From the NCBI GenBank assembly GCA_025175895.1, contig CM045993.1:46256621-46320620 (forward strand): a DNA stretch of 64,000 bases, written 5' to 3'. Both the position numbers and the translations under genes were made by a program. The notes under the pieces are model-generated. The model was not told the DNA's origin. It saw only the letters and a program-made list of their open reading frames with translations, and searched no databases. The DNA comes from Wurfbainia villosa. Its lineage: Eukaryota > Streptophyta > Magnoliopsida > Zingiberales > Zingiberaceae. This document shows positions 23,141 through 34,392 of this stretch, piece by piece; position 1 is the first letter of the stretch, and every line of letters starts with the position of its first letter.

Positions 23141-23629
23141 TAATAGATGAGACCTCTAACTCGACACTTTGCAGCCCCCCGCCCCCCCAAAATAATTTTA
23201 GTTTTTATTTTCTTCTAATAATAAGACTTTTGTAGCTATTTTTTTTCTTTTCGGCAATTTTGAGAACTTGTAGCCTCATGCCTATTCTAAATTTTAATAT
23301 AACAAGTTTCTTACCGAGTCTAAATGTTGCCTCGAAAGGATTAATTAGGCCTCTCAATTTTTTCAAAATATTAAGGAACATAAAGGCATAAACTATCCTA
23401 CGATAATCAATAGTTAGAAATGCTTGGAGTTGTAACTTGCTATAATAAGTACCTTCACCATGCCCTATGATAAGAGACTTTGCCGAGATGCGCCATGATA
23501 GGCGACTTAGAAGTAATAGTGCGTGACAAGTCCCTTTGCCGACATACACCACGATGAGCCTCTTAGAGATGATATGTCGTGGTAGGCAAATATAAGTGAT
23601 AGACCCACACTGTCGCCTTGACACTTAGC
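23141..23629. other. Non-coding part of the Tat-type element
   Basis: Contains a C-rich tract (about 23177-23188) and AT-rich DNA leading into the tandem array. No gene recognised. Confidence 0.5.
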
Positions 23630-24220
23630 CGAGAGATAAATTCTTGAACTAGTCGTGATAGGCGACCCTAACAAGAATGCGCTGAGATAGGCGACTTATC
23701 CGAGATGTATCGTGATATGTGACTTAATAAGAATGCATCATGATATGTAACTTTAATAAGAATGTGTCGTGATAGGCGACTTTAATAAGAATATGCCGTG
23801 ATAGGCGACTTTAATAAGAATGCGCCGTGATGAGCGACTTATCTGGGATGCACCGTGATAAGTGACTTAATAAGAATGTGTTGTGATAGACGGCTTATCC
23901 AAGATGCACCGTGATAGACGACTTAATAAGAATGCACCGTGATTGGCGGCTTATCTGAGATGCACCCGTGATAGGTGACTTAATAATAATGCGCCGTGCT
24001 AGGCGGCTTATCCGAGATGCACCGTGATAGGTGACTTAATAATAATGCACCGTGATAAGTGGCTTATCCAAGATGCACCGTGATAGTTGACTTAATAAGA
24101 ATGCATCATGCTAGGTGGCTTATCCGAGATGCACTGTGATAGGTGACTTAATAAGAATGCGCCGTGCTTGGTGGCTTTAATAAGAATGTGTAGTGATAGG
24201 CGACTTTAATAAGGAAAGAT
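23630..24220 (-). repeat. Tandem array in the 3' UTR of the Tat-type element
   Basis: About twenty diverged copies of a 26-30 bp motif such as GTGATAGGCGACTTAATAAG. In the right half they alternate as dimers of about 56 bp (GATGCACCGTGATAGG then GGCGGCTTATCC). It lies just downstream of the integrase end in the element's orientation, where Tat-lineage elements carry hypervariable tandem repeats that can seed satellites. Confidence 0.8.
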
Positions 24221-24289
24221 ATGCCTGCAACCAATGGGAGAGAGGTCTTTTATTGTTCAGAAAAGGGGAAACATTATTACATACCATCT

Positions 24290-24850
24290 TACCATTACAC
24301 ATGATAAGGCCGTAAGTGGAAAGCATTTCATGTTCGAGTGAGCTCGTTTCCCTCGCTGTCTTGCAGATAATAAGCTCTTGAGCTGAGCTTCTTGGTTATC
24401 TTATAAGGGCCCTCCCATCGAAGTGTCAATTTACGAACCTCCCCTATTGGCTGAATTTTCTTGCATACAAAGTCGCCGGGCTGGAAGGAGCGAGGTATAA
24501 CTTTCTTATTGTAAGCTTGAGCGATCCTTCTTCGAAAAGCATTCATTCGGATGACCGCATTGTCTCGTGTCTCAGTTACCAAGTCTAATTATGCCAATAT
24601 TTTTTCATCATTTCTGCTATTATTCAAGGTATAGGCTGAGACTCTTGGCGACCCCATGCCAATTTTAACTGGGACAAGGGCTTCAACATCGTAGACTAGA
24701 TGAAAAGGGGTGAGGCTCGTATTGTCCTTGGGAGTTGTTTTGTATGCCCATAAAATACTTGGCAATTCTTCAACCCAACTTCCTCCAGTGTGGCCTAACT
24801 TGATTTTGAGCCCCCGAATTAACTCCCGGTTGGTGACTTCAGCTTGTACT
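24290..24850 (-). pseudogene. Tat-type Gypsy integrase C-terminal fragment
   Basis: The minus strand first reads an integrase-core end (GGSWVEELPSILWAYKTTP), then RRRIAQAYNKKVIPRSFQPG, VRKLTLRWEGPYKITKKL and AYYLQDSEGNEL, the end typical of Tat-lineage pol. Internal stops and frameshifts are present. It is truncated at 24850 by Copia I. Confidence 0.82.
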
Positions 24851-26189
24851 AATTATATCTAATATAACTCTTGTATATCTATATGAACAACATTATTTGT
24901 TCATTGTGCCCATCACATGAGATATCTTTCTAAATTACCACTCATCTTGAGTTAGCTTTGGCTAATCGCCCAAGATTTGTATAATGTAGGTAGATGTCCC
25001 ATATGAGCTATGCCTCTAAGTTCATCAATCTAATTGAGAGAGCTTAGTTAAGTCAAACCCAAGGTTTAATAGGCGGACATCACAATTGTCCTGTCACACT
25101 TTACCGAGGTAAATCGTGTCACTTTGCTTTGGCAAACGTGTTACGATTAAACAAGGTAATAGTAAGTATTAAACTTTGGTAGGCATATAATAAGTGACCT
25201 AATTTTGTGACAACTAACTACGCATGCATCAAATATACAAGCATCACATGCATCACAGATACAAGCATCACATGAATCATATATAAGCATAAAGTAATGT
25301 GACATGGTTATGGTTCTTTTTCTACGATCTTCTCAAGTCAATGAGAAGAGCGAATAGTCAACTTAGGGAATAGAATCTTCTCCAAGTTTTTCATGGTCAT
25401 CATGTGTTGTTGGCTTCCTTTTCCTTTGCACCGTCCTCCATTAGTCTAGAACTATTCTACATTGTACATTGCAATTAAAAGAAACCTCAAGTTACATTCA
25501 AGGGTAATCTAATTTTACAACCGGAATAATGAAGGTGAAAGGCACGACACACAGAATGTATTATGAATTACAACAAACACACACATATCCAATCACATTG
25601 GGTTAGGGGCCATAACCAAGCACCATGTCATATAACATTCAAAACAGTAATGACAAAAAATTATTATGATCCTAAGCACAAAATATCAGCCGCAACATAA
25701 CGACTGTCCCGCTAGCCGATTATCGAGTGGGGGTCAAGGGGGGCAGCGCCCCTTGCAGGGGTTGAGGGGGCAGTGCCCTTGGCAAAAAATTATTTTATAG
25801 ACTCATTGAATGAGTCGCTGCCCATTTTGTTCATCACTATGAACCTGAGATCATCCGGTCGATCAGGTTTGCTCAGCATCATATGATCGGCACAGTTCGA
25901 TCGACACAGGTCCACTCGGCACCATCCGATCGACACAAGTCCACTCGGCACCATCCGATCGACACAAGTCCACTCGGCACAAGTCCACTCGACACCATCC
26001 GATCAGCACAGGTTCAATTGGCACAAGTCCACTCGGTAGTCTGCTTCGGGAAAAACCCGCTCGCCAGACTATCTTCTCGGCTTCGATGCGAGATAGAACA
26101 ACATGCAGATCATAATAAAACACATTCTAATTTATATCACATATAACAACTAAAACTAGTATTGTTTTCACAAGTGGCTATGATACCAC
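24851..26189 (-). mobile_element. Copia element I, 5' leader
   Basis: Leader like those of Copia C and D: TTGAGTTAGCTTTGGCTAAT, the GGCGGACATCACAATTGTCC block, the CTTCTCAAGTCAATGAGAAG block, and a G-rich GGGGCAGTGCCC stretch. It ends at a primer-binding site altered to TGGTATCATAGCC against the LTR at 26190. No pol. Confidence 0.75.
25865..26035. repeat. 29-bp minisatellite in the Copia I leader
   Basis: Four to five copies of a unit containing CACTCGGCACCATCCGATCG and ACACAAGTC, some shortened. No equivalent array is seen in the leaders of C and D at this position. Confidence 0.85.
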
Positions 26190-26755
26190 TGTAGGGATTC
26201 TGATCGCGCTCGGAAATATTTTACAAGCACTAAACAGCAGAAATATAAGATCCCTCTAGAGATCCATGTGAAAAATATACTCGTTTTATCAATTCTATCC
26301 TATGAGAATCATAGTTACCTTCGATGCATGTCCTTCGCTATCCCGTCCGCAACACTTGGGTTCAAGGTGCTCGGATCTCAACGCGATCAGGATGTCCGCA
26401 CCTCCACGGTATCCACACCAACCATGAGATGAAGAGGTGCTAGCCACAAGGTTGGTTCGGCCAAGAAGGTAGAGTAGGAAGGAGAAGAAGATCACAATGA
26501 AAAAATCACACCAAACCAAGGCCTCATCAAATCCTTTTTATATTCAACTATTGAATATGAAGGATTTGTGACTCTTGGTTTCTATGGAATTAATAACCCA
26601 TTAATTCCATCTTAATGATCATGCAACTCCTCTTAATGGTGAGTCTCACTCAATCCGAATTTGACCTGAGTCTAACTCGAGTCAGATTCATTAGGTATAC
26701 CTTGTGTCCTACTCAATCATCTCATGATTGACACTAAGACTGACACTAGCAACTT
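26190..26755 (-). mobile_element. Copia I 5' LTR (partial)
   Basis: Begins TGTAGGGATTC directly after the primer-binding site, as in Copia D. LTR-type AT-rich text continues to about 26755, where similarity to CACTA-like DNA starts. The outer LTR end is not recognised, so the right boundary is approximate. Confidence 0.6.
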
Positions 26756-27765
26756 GCACCTGGAGCTTTACAATCATTGATACATGAGTCATCTTCAGCT
26801 CCACCTCCTCCTCCATCTTAGAGTTTTTGAATATTTCTATTTTGAGCTAGTGAAATTGTGAACTTGAATATTTTTGAATTTAGAGACTATGAATTTGTGA
26901 ACTTGGATGTTTTGGACTTAAAGTTTGGTTTCTACTTATGTATTTCAATTATGTTATGTGATTAGTTGCGGTTAAATATAATTATTGTTAAATTGTTTGA
27001 GTTGTATGTTGTTAAGTTAGGTGTTGAAATAAATTGTGTGATTGATATTGTATTACTGGATATCGAATACAAATTAAATGAATTCTAGAAATCTGTATTT
27101 ATATGGTTAGCGATGATTTTGTTCCATTTCATCGCTGACCGTCAATATACGACATCAGTATTTTTAGGGTTAGCGACGAAATTTTTAATTTCGTTGCTAA
27201 CGTTCGATACATGGGCATCAGAATTTTGTGTATCAGTCGACTGCCCAAATTGAGCAGTCGACTATTATAAGATATTAGCGACGAATTATATGTAATATTC
27301 GACTGGCTAGTCGACTAAAAAATATTCTGTGTCTAGTCAAATAATGAACAGTTGACTGCTAATAGCGACTAAATGAATGTATTTCGTCACAAACTTGTCA
27401 ATCGATTGGTCAGTCGATTAAAAAATATTTTATAGCTGGCCAAATAATAGACAGTCGACTGCTTCCTTTTTTCAGTCGATTGATTATTTGCGATGAAATG
27501 TATATGTTTTGTCGCTAATATCAGTGATTTTTCTCTTTCCGATATTTTAGATTTAGCAACGAAATTCCTTTATTTTGCGACATTTTTTTCATCGTCGTTA
27601 ATATTAACGACGAAATATTAAAATTTCGTCGCTAAAGTCTCTTAGTGACAAACTTATTGCGACGATTCTAGCAATGAAATATTATCATCATTAATAGTAT
27701 TTAGCGGAGAATAATATGTATTAGCGATGAAAAAAATCATCGCTAGTTTTTATTTTCTTGTAGTG
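26756..27765 (+). mobile_element. CACTA (En/Spm-type) transposon 3' end
   Basis: Ends TTTTCTTGTAGTG, the inverse of the standard plant CACTA terminus CACTACAAGAAAA. Inward are many subterminal TTAGCGACGAAAT words in both orientations (27109-27210, 27279, 27487, 27550, 27590-27645, 27721-27744). No matching left terminus or transposase is seen, so it is a truncated copy. The left limit is approximate. Confidence 0.75.
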
Positions 27766-28673
27766 GTTCCATTTTCTTTTGACATTTCTCAACTCGCGGA
27801 TCAACTCGAGCGTGCCATGGATTGACCCGTCTAATCTGTAATCCATATGAATTTATCCATTTAGGTTAGCCAAAATGACTGATATATTGATAATTAAAAT
27901 TTCAACCAACTATTTAAATTATTTGGCAGGATGGACCAACTTGACGGTCCAATCCAACTTGAAAGCTCTAATGAAAACCCACGTTATTACTAAACCAATA
28001 CATTTTCCATTATTTTTTTAATCAAATGAAGCAATTTACTACAACTAAATTTGATAAATACATTAAACTGAATAAATATATTTTTTTTGGAAAATATCTG
28101 ATGGTACATCTAAATAAAGATGTATACTGTAATAATAAAAAAATATGAATTTTATTTAAAATAATAATAATAAAATTTCCAAATAATTCTTTTTTAAAAA
28201 AGATTTGAGTATATTTTATTTAGATTCATGTATCAAATTGCTCACTGACAAAACACAGAATCATTTATTTACCTAATCAAATTTTCTTAATTGCACCAAA
28301 GACAAACGATTATATTGAAGCGAGGAAGAGATGGTAAACATTCTTCTATTGAAGATTAAAATAGTGATGAGCCAGCCATGGAATGGAGGAAGGTAAAGAG
28401 GAGTACAGTTTGCAGTTTGCATGGACTCGTCAGTGGGTTACGCTGCCATGCACGTGAACCTGCCTGCCATCTGTGCCACCAGCCGTCACCAAGCAAACCA
28501 CAAAACGTAGCAGAGGGGTCTCGTCGATATAATGATTTTAAAATAATCTATTAATCATTTTAATTAACACTAATCTTCCAAGTATCACACTCCTACTATG
28601 ATCATGCAAATTACGTACTAATTATTATTAATGATTATAATAAGATCATACGTACCCTTAATATATTACATTC
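27766..28673. other. Intergenic, downstream of the IDD gene
   Basis: AT-rich, no coding potential. An AATAAA on the minus strand near 28265 could serve as poly(A) signal about 400 bp after the stop codon. Nothing else recognised. Confidence 0.5.
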
Positions 28674-30720
28674 TCATGGGTTGCACCTCCGGGAAAAAAC
28701 CGACTTCATCTCCGACTCCAACACGCATAAATTGGCGACGCCAAGGAAGTCCCTCGTCAGCCTGTTGTCGGCCGGCTCCGTGCCCGTGCCAGCGGCGTGG
28801 TGCAACTTGGCGGCATCGTCTACCACGTTAACCTTGTTGTTTCCGTACACACCGCCGATTGGGGAATCCATTAGGGTTTGAAAGGTCCTGTGGGTGTCCA
28901 CCGGTTGCGCTCTCGAGGTGTCTGAGTTGTAAGCGGCGCCGGCGAGAAAGGAGCCGCGGCTGTTCGGCGTTGCGGCCCCCATCTGCACGGCCTTCTGAAG
29001 CAGCGCGGTGGCGGACATCGGCGGCGCCGGCGCTGCTGCAGCCGGCTCGGTACGGCCTGCCGCGAGTAAAGGAGAGGCGTCGTCGTTTCTCATGATGATG
29101 CTGGGGAAAAGACTTCCGGCGGAACTTGAATTGTGGAATTGATCAGAAGGGAGCAGTAAGTGATGGGCGGCGGCGTTGTTGGAGAAGAAACTGAGGTTGT
29201 AAAGACTTCCCGGAGAGGAATTTCTGTTGCTCTGCATGTCTTGGATGAAGCTAGTCAAGTCGTTGCCGCATCCAACTCCGGCGAGGTAGGATTGGGTCGG
29301 CCGGAACAAGGAAGAGGCCGCAGTGCTCAAGTGGCCGAACTGTGGATTGGCAGGAGGAACAAGGTCCGAACTGATTCCACCGCCGCCGCCGGCGCCGTTG
29401 TCATTCAAGTGCCCACCGCTTCCTCCGCCGCCGGTGGGTCCGATGGAGGAAATGCTGTGGGGGAGCCTCGCCGTCTCTTGAGCCAGCGCGTCGCAAAAGG
29501 CTCTGTGCGTGATGAAGCTATCGCGCCTTCGATTTCATGCACACGAAAGAGGAATACAATTCAAATTCCCTGAAACGAAAGAGGAATAAATCGATGTAAA
29601 CTTAAACAGCAAATCCAGCTCATGAACTACTCGACGCACGCCGACGCTGTACCAAATACATGAAAGCATTAATCAACCGGAATCTAGATCCACGGGTTTG
29701 CCGATCGAGTCGAAACAATCTCACCACATCATGTCATCTCGATTCTGATTGAACGGCGGACAAGGATCAAATCCAAGTTTTACTCGCCGACAGAGGTCAG
29801 AGACGGCAGTGCTGCTTCCCACATGTCTCCAAACCACAACCCAACAAATTGACAGTGACCTCGCTGGTCAGCGTGCTCCCATAGCACCACGTGAACCGAG
29901 GGGATGCCCCCGCGGACGTAACCGAGTTGGTACTCGGCGGTAGAATTGCTGCAGCGTGAACGCGGGGGATTCTTGATTTCCCCTCCGCCTACATCAAACC
30001 CTATCCCTAGATCACGGAACCCTAATCGAAGCTTACCCTTTTGCGTGTGAGTTAGTGCAGGTGAAGGAATGGATATGGAAATAGGTGAATGGGACCTGGA
30101 AAAGGGAGTGCCGCAGTCGCAGCGGTACTCGCGGGTGCCGCAGGTCTTGGAGTGGGCCTTCCAGTCGGACTGGACGGCATACTTCTTGGAACACTTATCG
30201 CACTTCCACTTCTTCTCGCCGTGCTTGCGGCAGTAGTGCTTCTTGATGCCGGTGAGGTCGCCGAGGGCGCGGGAGGGGTCGTGGTGCGCGCAGGAGGGCT
30301 CGGGGCAGAGGTAGACCCGCCGCCGCGCTTCCTTCGGGTTCCTCTGCTTCAGCTTCCATGGCAGGTTGTGCCCCCGCCGGTGTAGCTGCAGGTTCTGCTC
30401 CCGTTGGAACCCCTTGCTGCACACCTCGCAGATGAACCGGTTCGTCGCCAGCAGCGTCTTCGGCGACAGCGCGATCACCTCCGCATCCGGATCTGATCAT
30501 TCGGCCACCGCCGTCCATCACCATCCTCAAAAAACACTGAATACTCAAAACAGAACAAAGAAACAGATGAGTTACTCGAGTTTCCGGCCTGATTTCGTTT
30601 CTTCTTAGGAGCAGCTGGTGCAGAAGCAGCTGCAGCGACCGACGACTGTTGCTTGCTGAGCTCGTGCTCCCCTTCGCCTCTAATTCCAAAGAAAGGAACC
30701 GACGAAGAAGTTGCTGCCAT
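28674..30720 (-). CDS. IDD-family (INDETERMINATE DOMAIN) C2H2 zinc-finger transcription factor
   Basis: Predicted nuclear DNA-binding regulator of 464 residues. Exon 1 is 30720-30576, exon 2 30492-30096, exon 3 29526-28674. Introns of 83 and 569 bp have GT/AG borders in phases 1 and 2, and the joined frame stays open. A basic PKKKRNQ (38-44) is the likely nuclear signal. Finger 1 is CEVCSKGFQREQNLQLHRRG plus H (70-90), finger 2 spans C111-H139, finger 3 C146-C166 (C2HC) and finger 4 C173-C192 (C2HC). Exon 2 ends inside finger 4 (FSR/RDSF), a standard IDD intron position. The tail holds the family motifs MSATALLQKA (351-360) and TRDFLG (438-443). Start: first ATG of the exon that gives a normal IDD N-terminus. 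Finger 4 has GTPFSR where GTLFSR is usual. The subfamily member cannot be fixed. Confidence 0.93.
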
Positions 30721-31260
30721 GGGCTTGGATGGAAGCAGAAAAGCAACACTAAACTTTTCTCCTAATTCCAGCTTCCTTTCTTTTGGTTGCTTCTCCAGGC
30801 AGAATAACAGTTCTTTCTATCTTGTTCTGAATCTAATTAATCAACAAGAGGATAGAGACGAGGAAAGATCCCCAAATCTAAGTACAGGAATTATACGAAC
30901 TAGAGGAAGTCAGCCACCGAAAAGCCTCCAAATTTTACTTGTGCTACAGAACAAAGAGAAGGCAAGGATCCAAGCAAACTGTTGCAGTCAAGTGACAAGT
31001 AGCATAAAGAGGGAGAAGACAAGAAAGAGAGGGAGAGAGAAGGTAGTCTTTCTCATGGATTTCTCCTCCTCCAAACCTCTCTTTTGGCCATCTTTCCTTT
31101 GCTCTTTAATTTGCACCACAAAAAAGATAGTCAGATGAGAGAAGGATGATAAGCAAGGGGGCAATGGGCGGAGGAGGAGAATGTGGTGCAGTGGTTGAGA
31201 TGGTGAGGGAGAAGAGTCTAGTTGATCGAGGATGTAGCCTTGGTGGGGCCCGGGAAAGGG
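30721..31260 (-). promoter_or_regulatory. 5' leader and proximal promoter region of the IDD gene
   Basis: Upstream of the start codon on the minus strand the DNA is rich in CT runs (complement of 31010-31045), common in plant 5' leaders. A possible TATAAT lies near 30893. Transcription start and motif function cannot be fixed from sequence alone. Confidence 0.4.
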
Positions 31261-33213
31261 AGAGGGTTGTAGCTTGGATTTGCATTCACAATTACATTTG
31301 ATAAAGAGATGGCCGCGTCTGAGGCAACAATTTCTTTTTTAGCTATTTTTGTATTTAATGCCGTAAAAATTTGCCACCGAGGAAAAATATTGAGATGGAT
31401 GAGAGGGTTGATGGATACATTTTTGCAAAGGATAACATTTTTCATCCTGAAGGTTTCCTCTCATTCACTCCACGTTTAAAAAAAGAATTAATTATGGTCA
31501 ACCTACGATCATATTGAAGCTTGGATAGGATAGAAGATACACTTCGATTAATATTTTCACTCAACAACGAAGATAAATTGATCTTATTTACTTCTACAAT
31601 TTTATATCGTGTTAATCATCCGATTTTACCCATGATAACCGATGAATACATGATTCTTGAGTTTGTAATTATCCAACTAAGTTCGAGACGTCCAATTTTA
31701 ACATAATAAAATAAACATCAAAGAGTGGGAAAAAGAATGTAAAAACTAAAAAACGAAAACTGAAGTGAGAGAGGTTTTAGACCTTTACATTGGATATACC
31801 TTGATATTTATAAGTGCAAGTCGGAGATCATATTTAAGTATGACCCCAAATTAGAAGGGATTTGTCTAAATATATCCTAAAATTGTAAGGACAAGTAACA
31901 TGAGCGGTCATATCCTCATATCCAGTTATGTCATATAATGTCAAAAATAAGCAGGATAAGAAACTGTGCAATATCTACGCGTGCAACATTGATCATGAGC
32001 TCGAGATGGAGAGTTCAAAAATGAGGAGAGCTCAGAGGTAAGAACTCAGAGTACTTCGAGGTGAGAACTCAAGGGAGAGCTCAGAGCTAGTACTCAAGAA
32101 AGGACTTGGGAGATTGAGATAATAACTCAATCTTTAGATTAAGATAGGCCATGTAGGTGTGACATGCTGACCTAGAGTAAGATCTAGAGTCGGTCATGAT
32201 TTTAGAATTTGAATTTAGGGCTCTGGATGAAATTTAGAAATTGAATTTCATTTTCTATTGAAAAATTTGAAAATTGAACTCTTCTTATAGAAATTTTTTT
32301 TTGAGCCCTAGGCGAGGGCTCCAGTAGCTCTCCTCCAGAGTCGACTCGGGTAAAATCAATATCATAAGTAAAGAACATCTATTAAAAAGTGCATCAATAT
32401 ATAATAGTAAATATATATTGGAGAAGAAATTTGTGTCTTTTTAATATGCGAATGTCTGGTTGGATCTACTGATTCACGAAACTTTTTTATTTTAGTTGAA
32501 TTCTATTATAAATAAATTAGTAGTTACTACTTTCATATATAATTCTAATTTACAAGGAGTGTCATCTGAGGTGCATTGTGTTGTCACTTGTCCCATTTAT
32601 AAAAGCTTAGCAATTCAAATGGATTATGATATATTATGTAATTTTTTGAACTGGTACTTCTGAGTGAGAATCCACCCTTATTTGTATATTTGCATGTAAA
32701 TGGATTTGTATTTCAATAAAAATACAAGTTTATTTGTGTTTGATAGCTATTTATAAACAATTTATATTATAAAGGGTTAAATATAATATTATATATATTA
32801 ATAGAAGTTATTTGTAAGGTAGAAGAGACTAGTTAATTAGGAAGATTATGGCTAATTTTTCCCTTGGCATGGAAATAGAGTGGGAGTTATCCTTAACTTG
32901 TGAAATTTATCATGTATCCTCCTGCGATGGTTTTTTTTTTTTTTTTGCATGAATTTCTCTGTTGCAATTCTCCTTGAGCGCATGAAGAGCTAAGAATCAC
33001 CACATGCACTGTGCATGAAGATAATAATGTTCGAAGTTCTTCGGTCGCCATCATCAAATCAACGTTCACGACTCTACTTCATGCATTAGACATGTGCTCA
33101 AATGGCATGCTTGCTTCTCTGAACCAAGCTGATCATCCAACAATCCTCATCTCTCAAGCTCAAAATCAGTTGTGATTGCCTCTTATTCTTGATTAGCTTG
33201 GAGTACTAGAAAT
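31261..33213. other. Intergenic AT-rich DNA
   Basis: No gene, terminal repeat or RNA recognised. A local run of GAGAACTCAAGG/GAGCTCAGAG words at 32010-32115 looks like degenerate repeats. Long T or A runs occur at 32931-32946 and around 32287. Confidence 0.5.
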
Positions 33214-34099
33214 TGATGAGTGTGAATTATACGTATTTTTTAGGTCTTATTTAATATGCATTTTATAAGTTTTGTTTACCGATCATAAATAAAACACAGT
33301 TTTTATCTTCATATTATATTTTTAGTACAGATAACTGCAATTTTTATATTTTTACTCTCATAAAAGACAAAAAAAGACATAATAGAGTCATAAAGAAAAA
33401 CCACGATGAAAAGCGAGCAAACAGAGCCACAATACTCATTTTCCGGACTTTCCAGTGTCCCAACATGCCTAGGGTGTGTTAGGGGACACGCCTATGCCCA
33501 GCTCTTTCAGTATGCCCGATTTCGGGGCATGCCAGGTCTCTATAACATCTAGCACGACCAGACCATGTCAAATGGCACGGCCATGCCGCGGGATAATTGA
33601 AATTCCGATTTTTCTCAAGGCGTTCTGAATTTCTTGCAATTGATTTCCCAATTTTCTCTCTAGAAAAGTCTATAAAAAAACTCCAAAGTTAAGGAGGAAG
33701 GAATTCGGTGGGAGGAAGGAGAATTAGAGAAAGGAATTCAGAGGGATCGAGAAGGAGAAGCTCCAAGACGGGAAGAAGCCTCTGCAATGCCGACTAGTCT
33801 AGTTTTTACTCTTATTCTCTTCTAGTATCGGATGTCTTCTATATATACTTCGATGTCTTCTTCTTTCCTAACTATGGAGCAATTCTCCTTGGTCCTAGGA
33901 TTAGAGAGTAGCTCTATGTCGTGTTCTCTTGGATGATTCTTTTTATTTATTGATATGTACTTCGTGAATTAATTTTATCGTGTGTTTTTTGGATTAACAT
34001 TATGTAATTGCTAGCCACTCTTCCATGTGTTCTTAGGGGTTAAGGGACGTACTTATTTGTGAACCGAGACCCCGGATCCATATAACTAAACGTGAGAAT
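33214..34099 (+). mobile_element. Probable Gypsy LTR remnant (solo)
   Basis: Starts TGATGAGTGTGAATTATACG, a common start for Athila/Tat-like LTRs, with a TATA-like CTATAAAAAAACTCC at 33670 followed by GA-rich leader-type DNA. The right end is set by the next LTR start. Family by resemblance only. Confidence 0.45.
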
Positions 34100-34204
34100 T
34101 GTTGGTGCAATAGATCCCGGGTCAATGTTGATCAAACTCGAGTGGGACTCGAGTAGAGTTTTGATGTTTGACAATGGGTTGACAATGAGTTTGACCATTA
34201 TTTG
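34100..34204 (+). mobile_element. Sirevirus-like Copia LTR start fragment
   Basis: TGTTGGTGCAAT followed by a TCGAGTGGGACTCGAGT palindrome and GTTTTGATGTTTGACAA. It matches the start of the LTR at 63108. Cut after 105 bp by the next Gypsy LTR. Confidence 0.65.
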
Positions 34205-34392
34205 TGTAATGCCCGTAAAATTCTAAGTTGTTCAAAGTGGTTATGTAGAGTTTGAATGCCCGAAAAAGGTTTGGAAAAAAATAAAATAAACATAAAATAT
34301 GATTCTTTATAGCTAGGATTCAAACCATGAACCTCCTAATTGTGAGATAGCCTTGATACCACTAGGCCATAAGAGAATTCTTGTCTAGAATG
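34205..34392 (+). mobile_element. Gypsy LTR start fragment with an antisense tRNA-like promoter
   Basis: TGTAATGCCCGTAAAATTC resembles the LTR start of Gypsy F (TGTAACGCCCGTAAAATTTC). The minus strand holds a perfect-looking A box, TGGCCTAGTGG (34369-34359), and B box, GGTTTGAATCC (34326-34316), about 33 bp apart as in tRNA genes. Copia C is inserted after GAATG at 34392. Confidence 0.6.

Noticed and set aside
23630..24220. CRISPR array
   Set aside because: Units are contiguous and diverged with no unique spacers; it is a plant retrotransposon 3' UTR array.
29160..29573. 137-codon plus-strand frame across IDD exon 3
   Set aside because: Antisense shadow of the coding exon; no recognisable domain.
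30195..30749. 184-codon minus-strand frame overlapping IDD exons 1 and 2
   Set aside because: It reads through intron 1 in a frame different from the zinc fingers; the spliced model restores a standard IDD protein.
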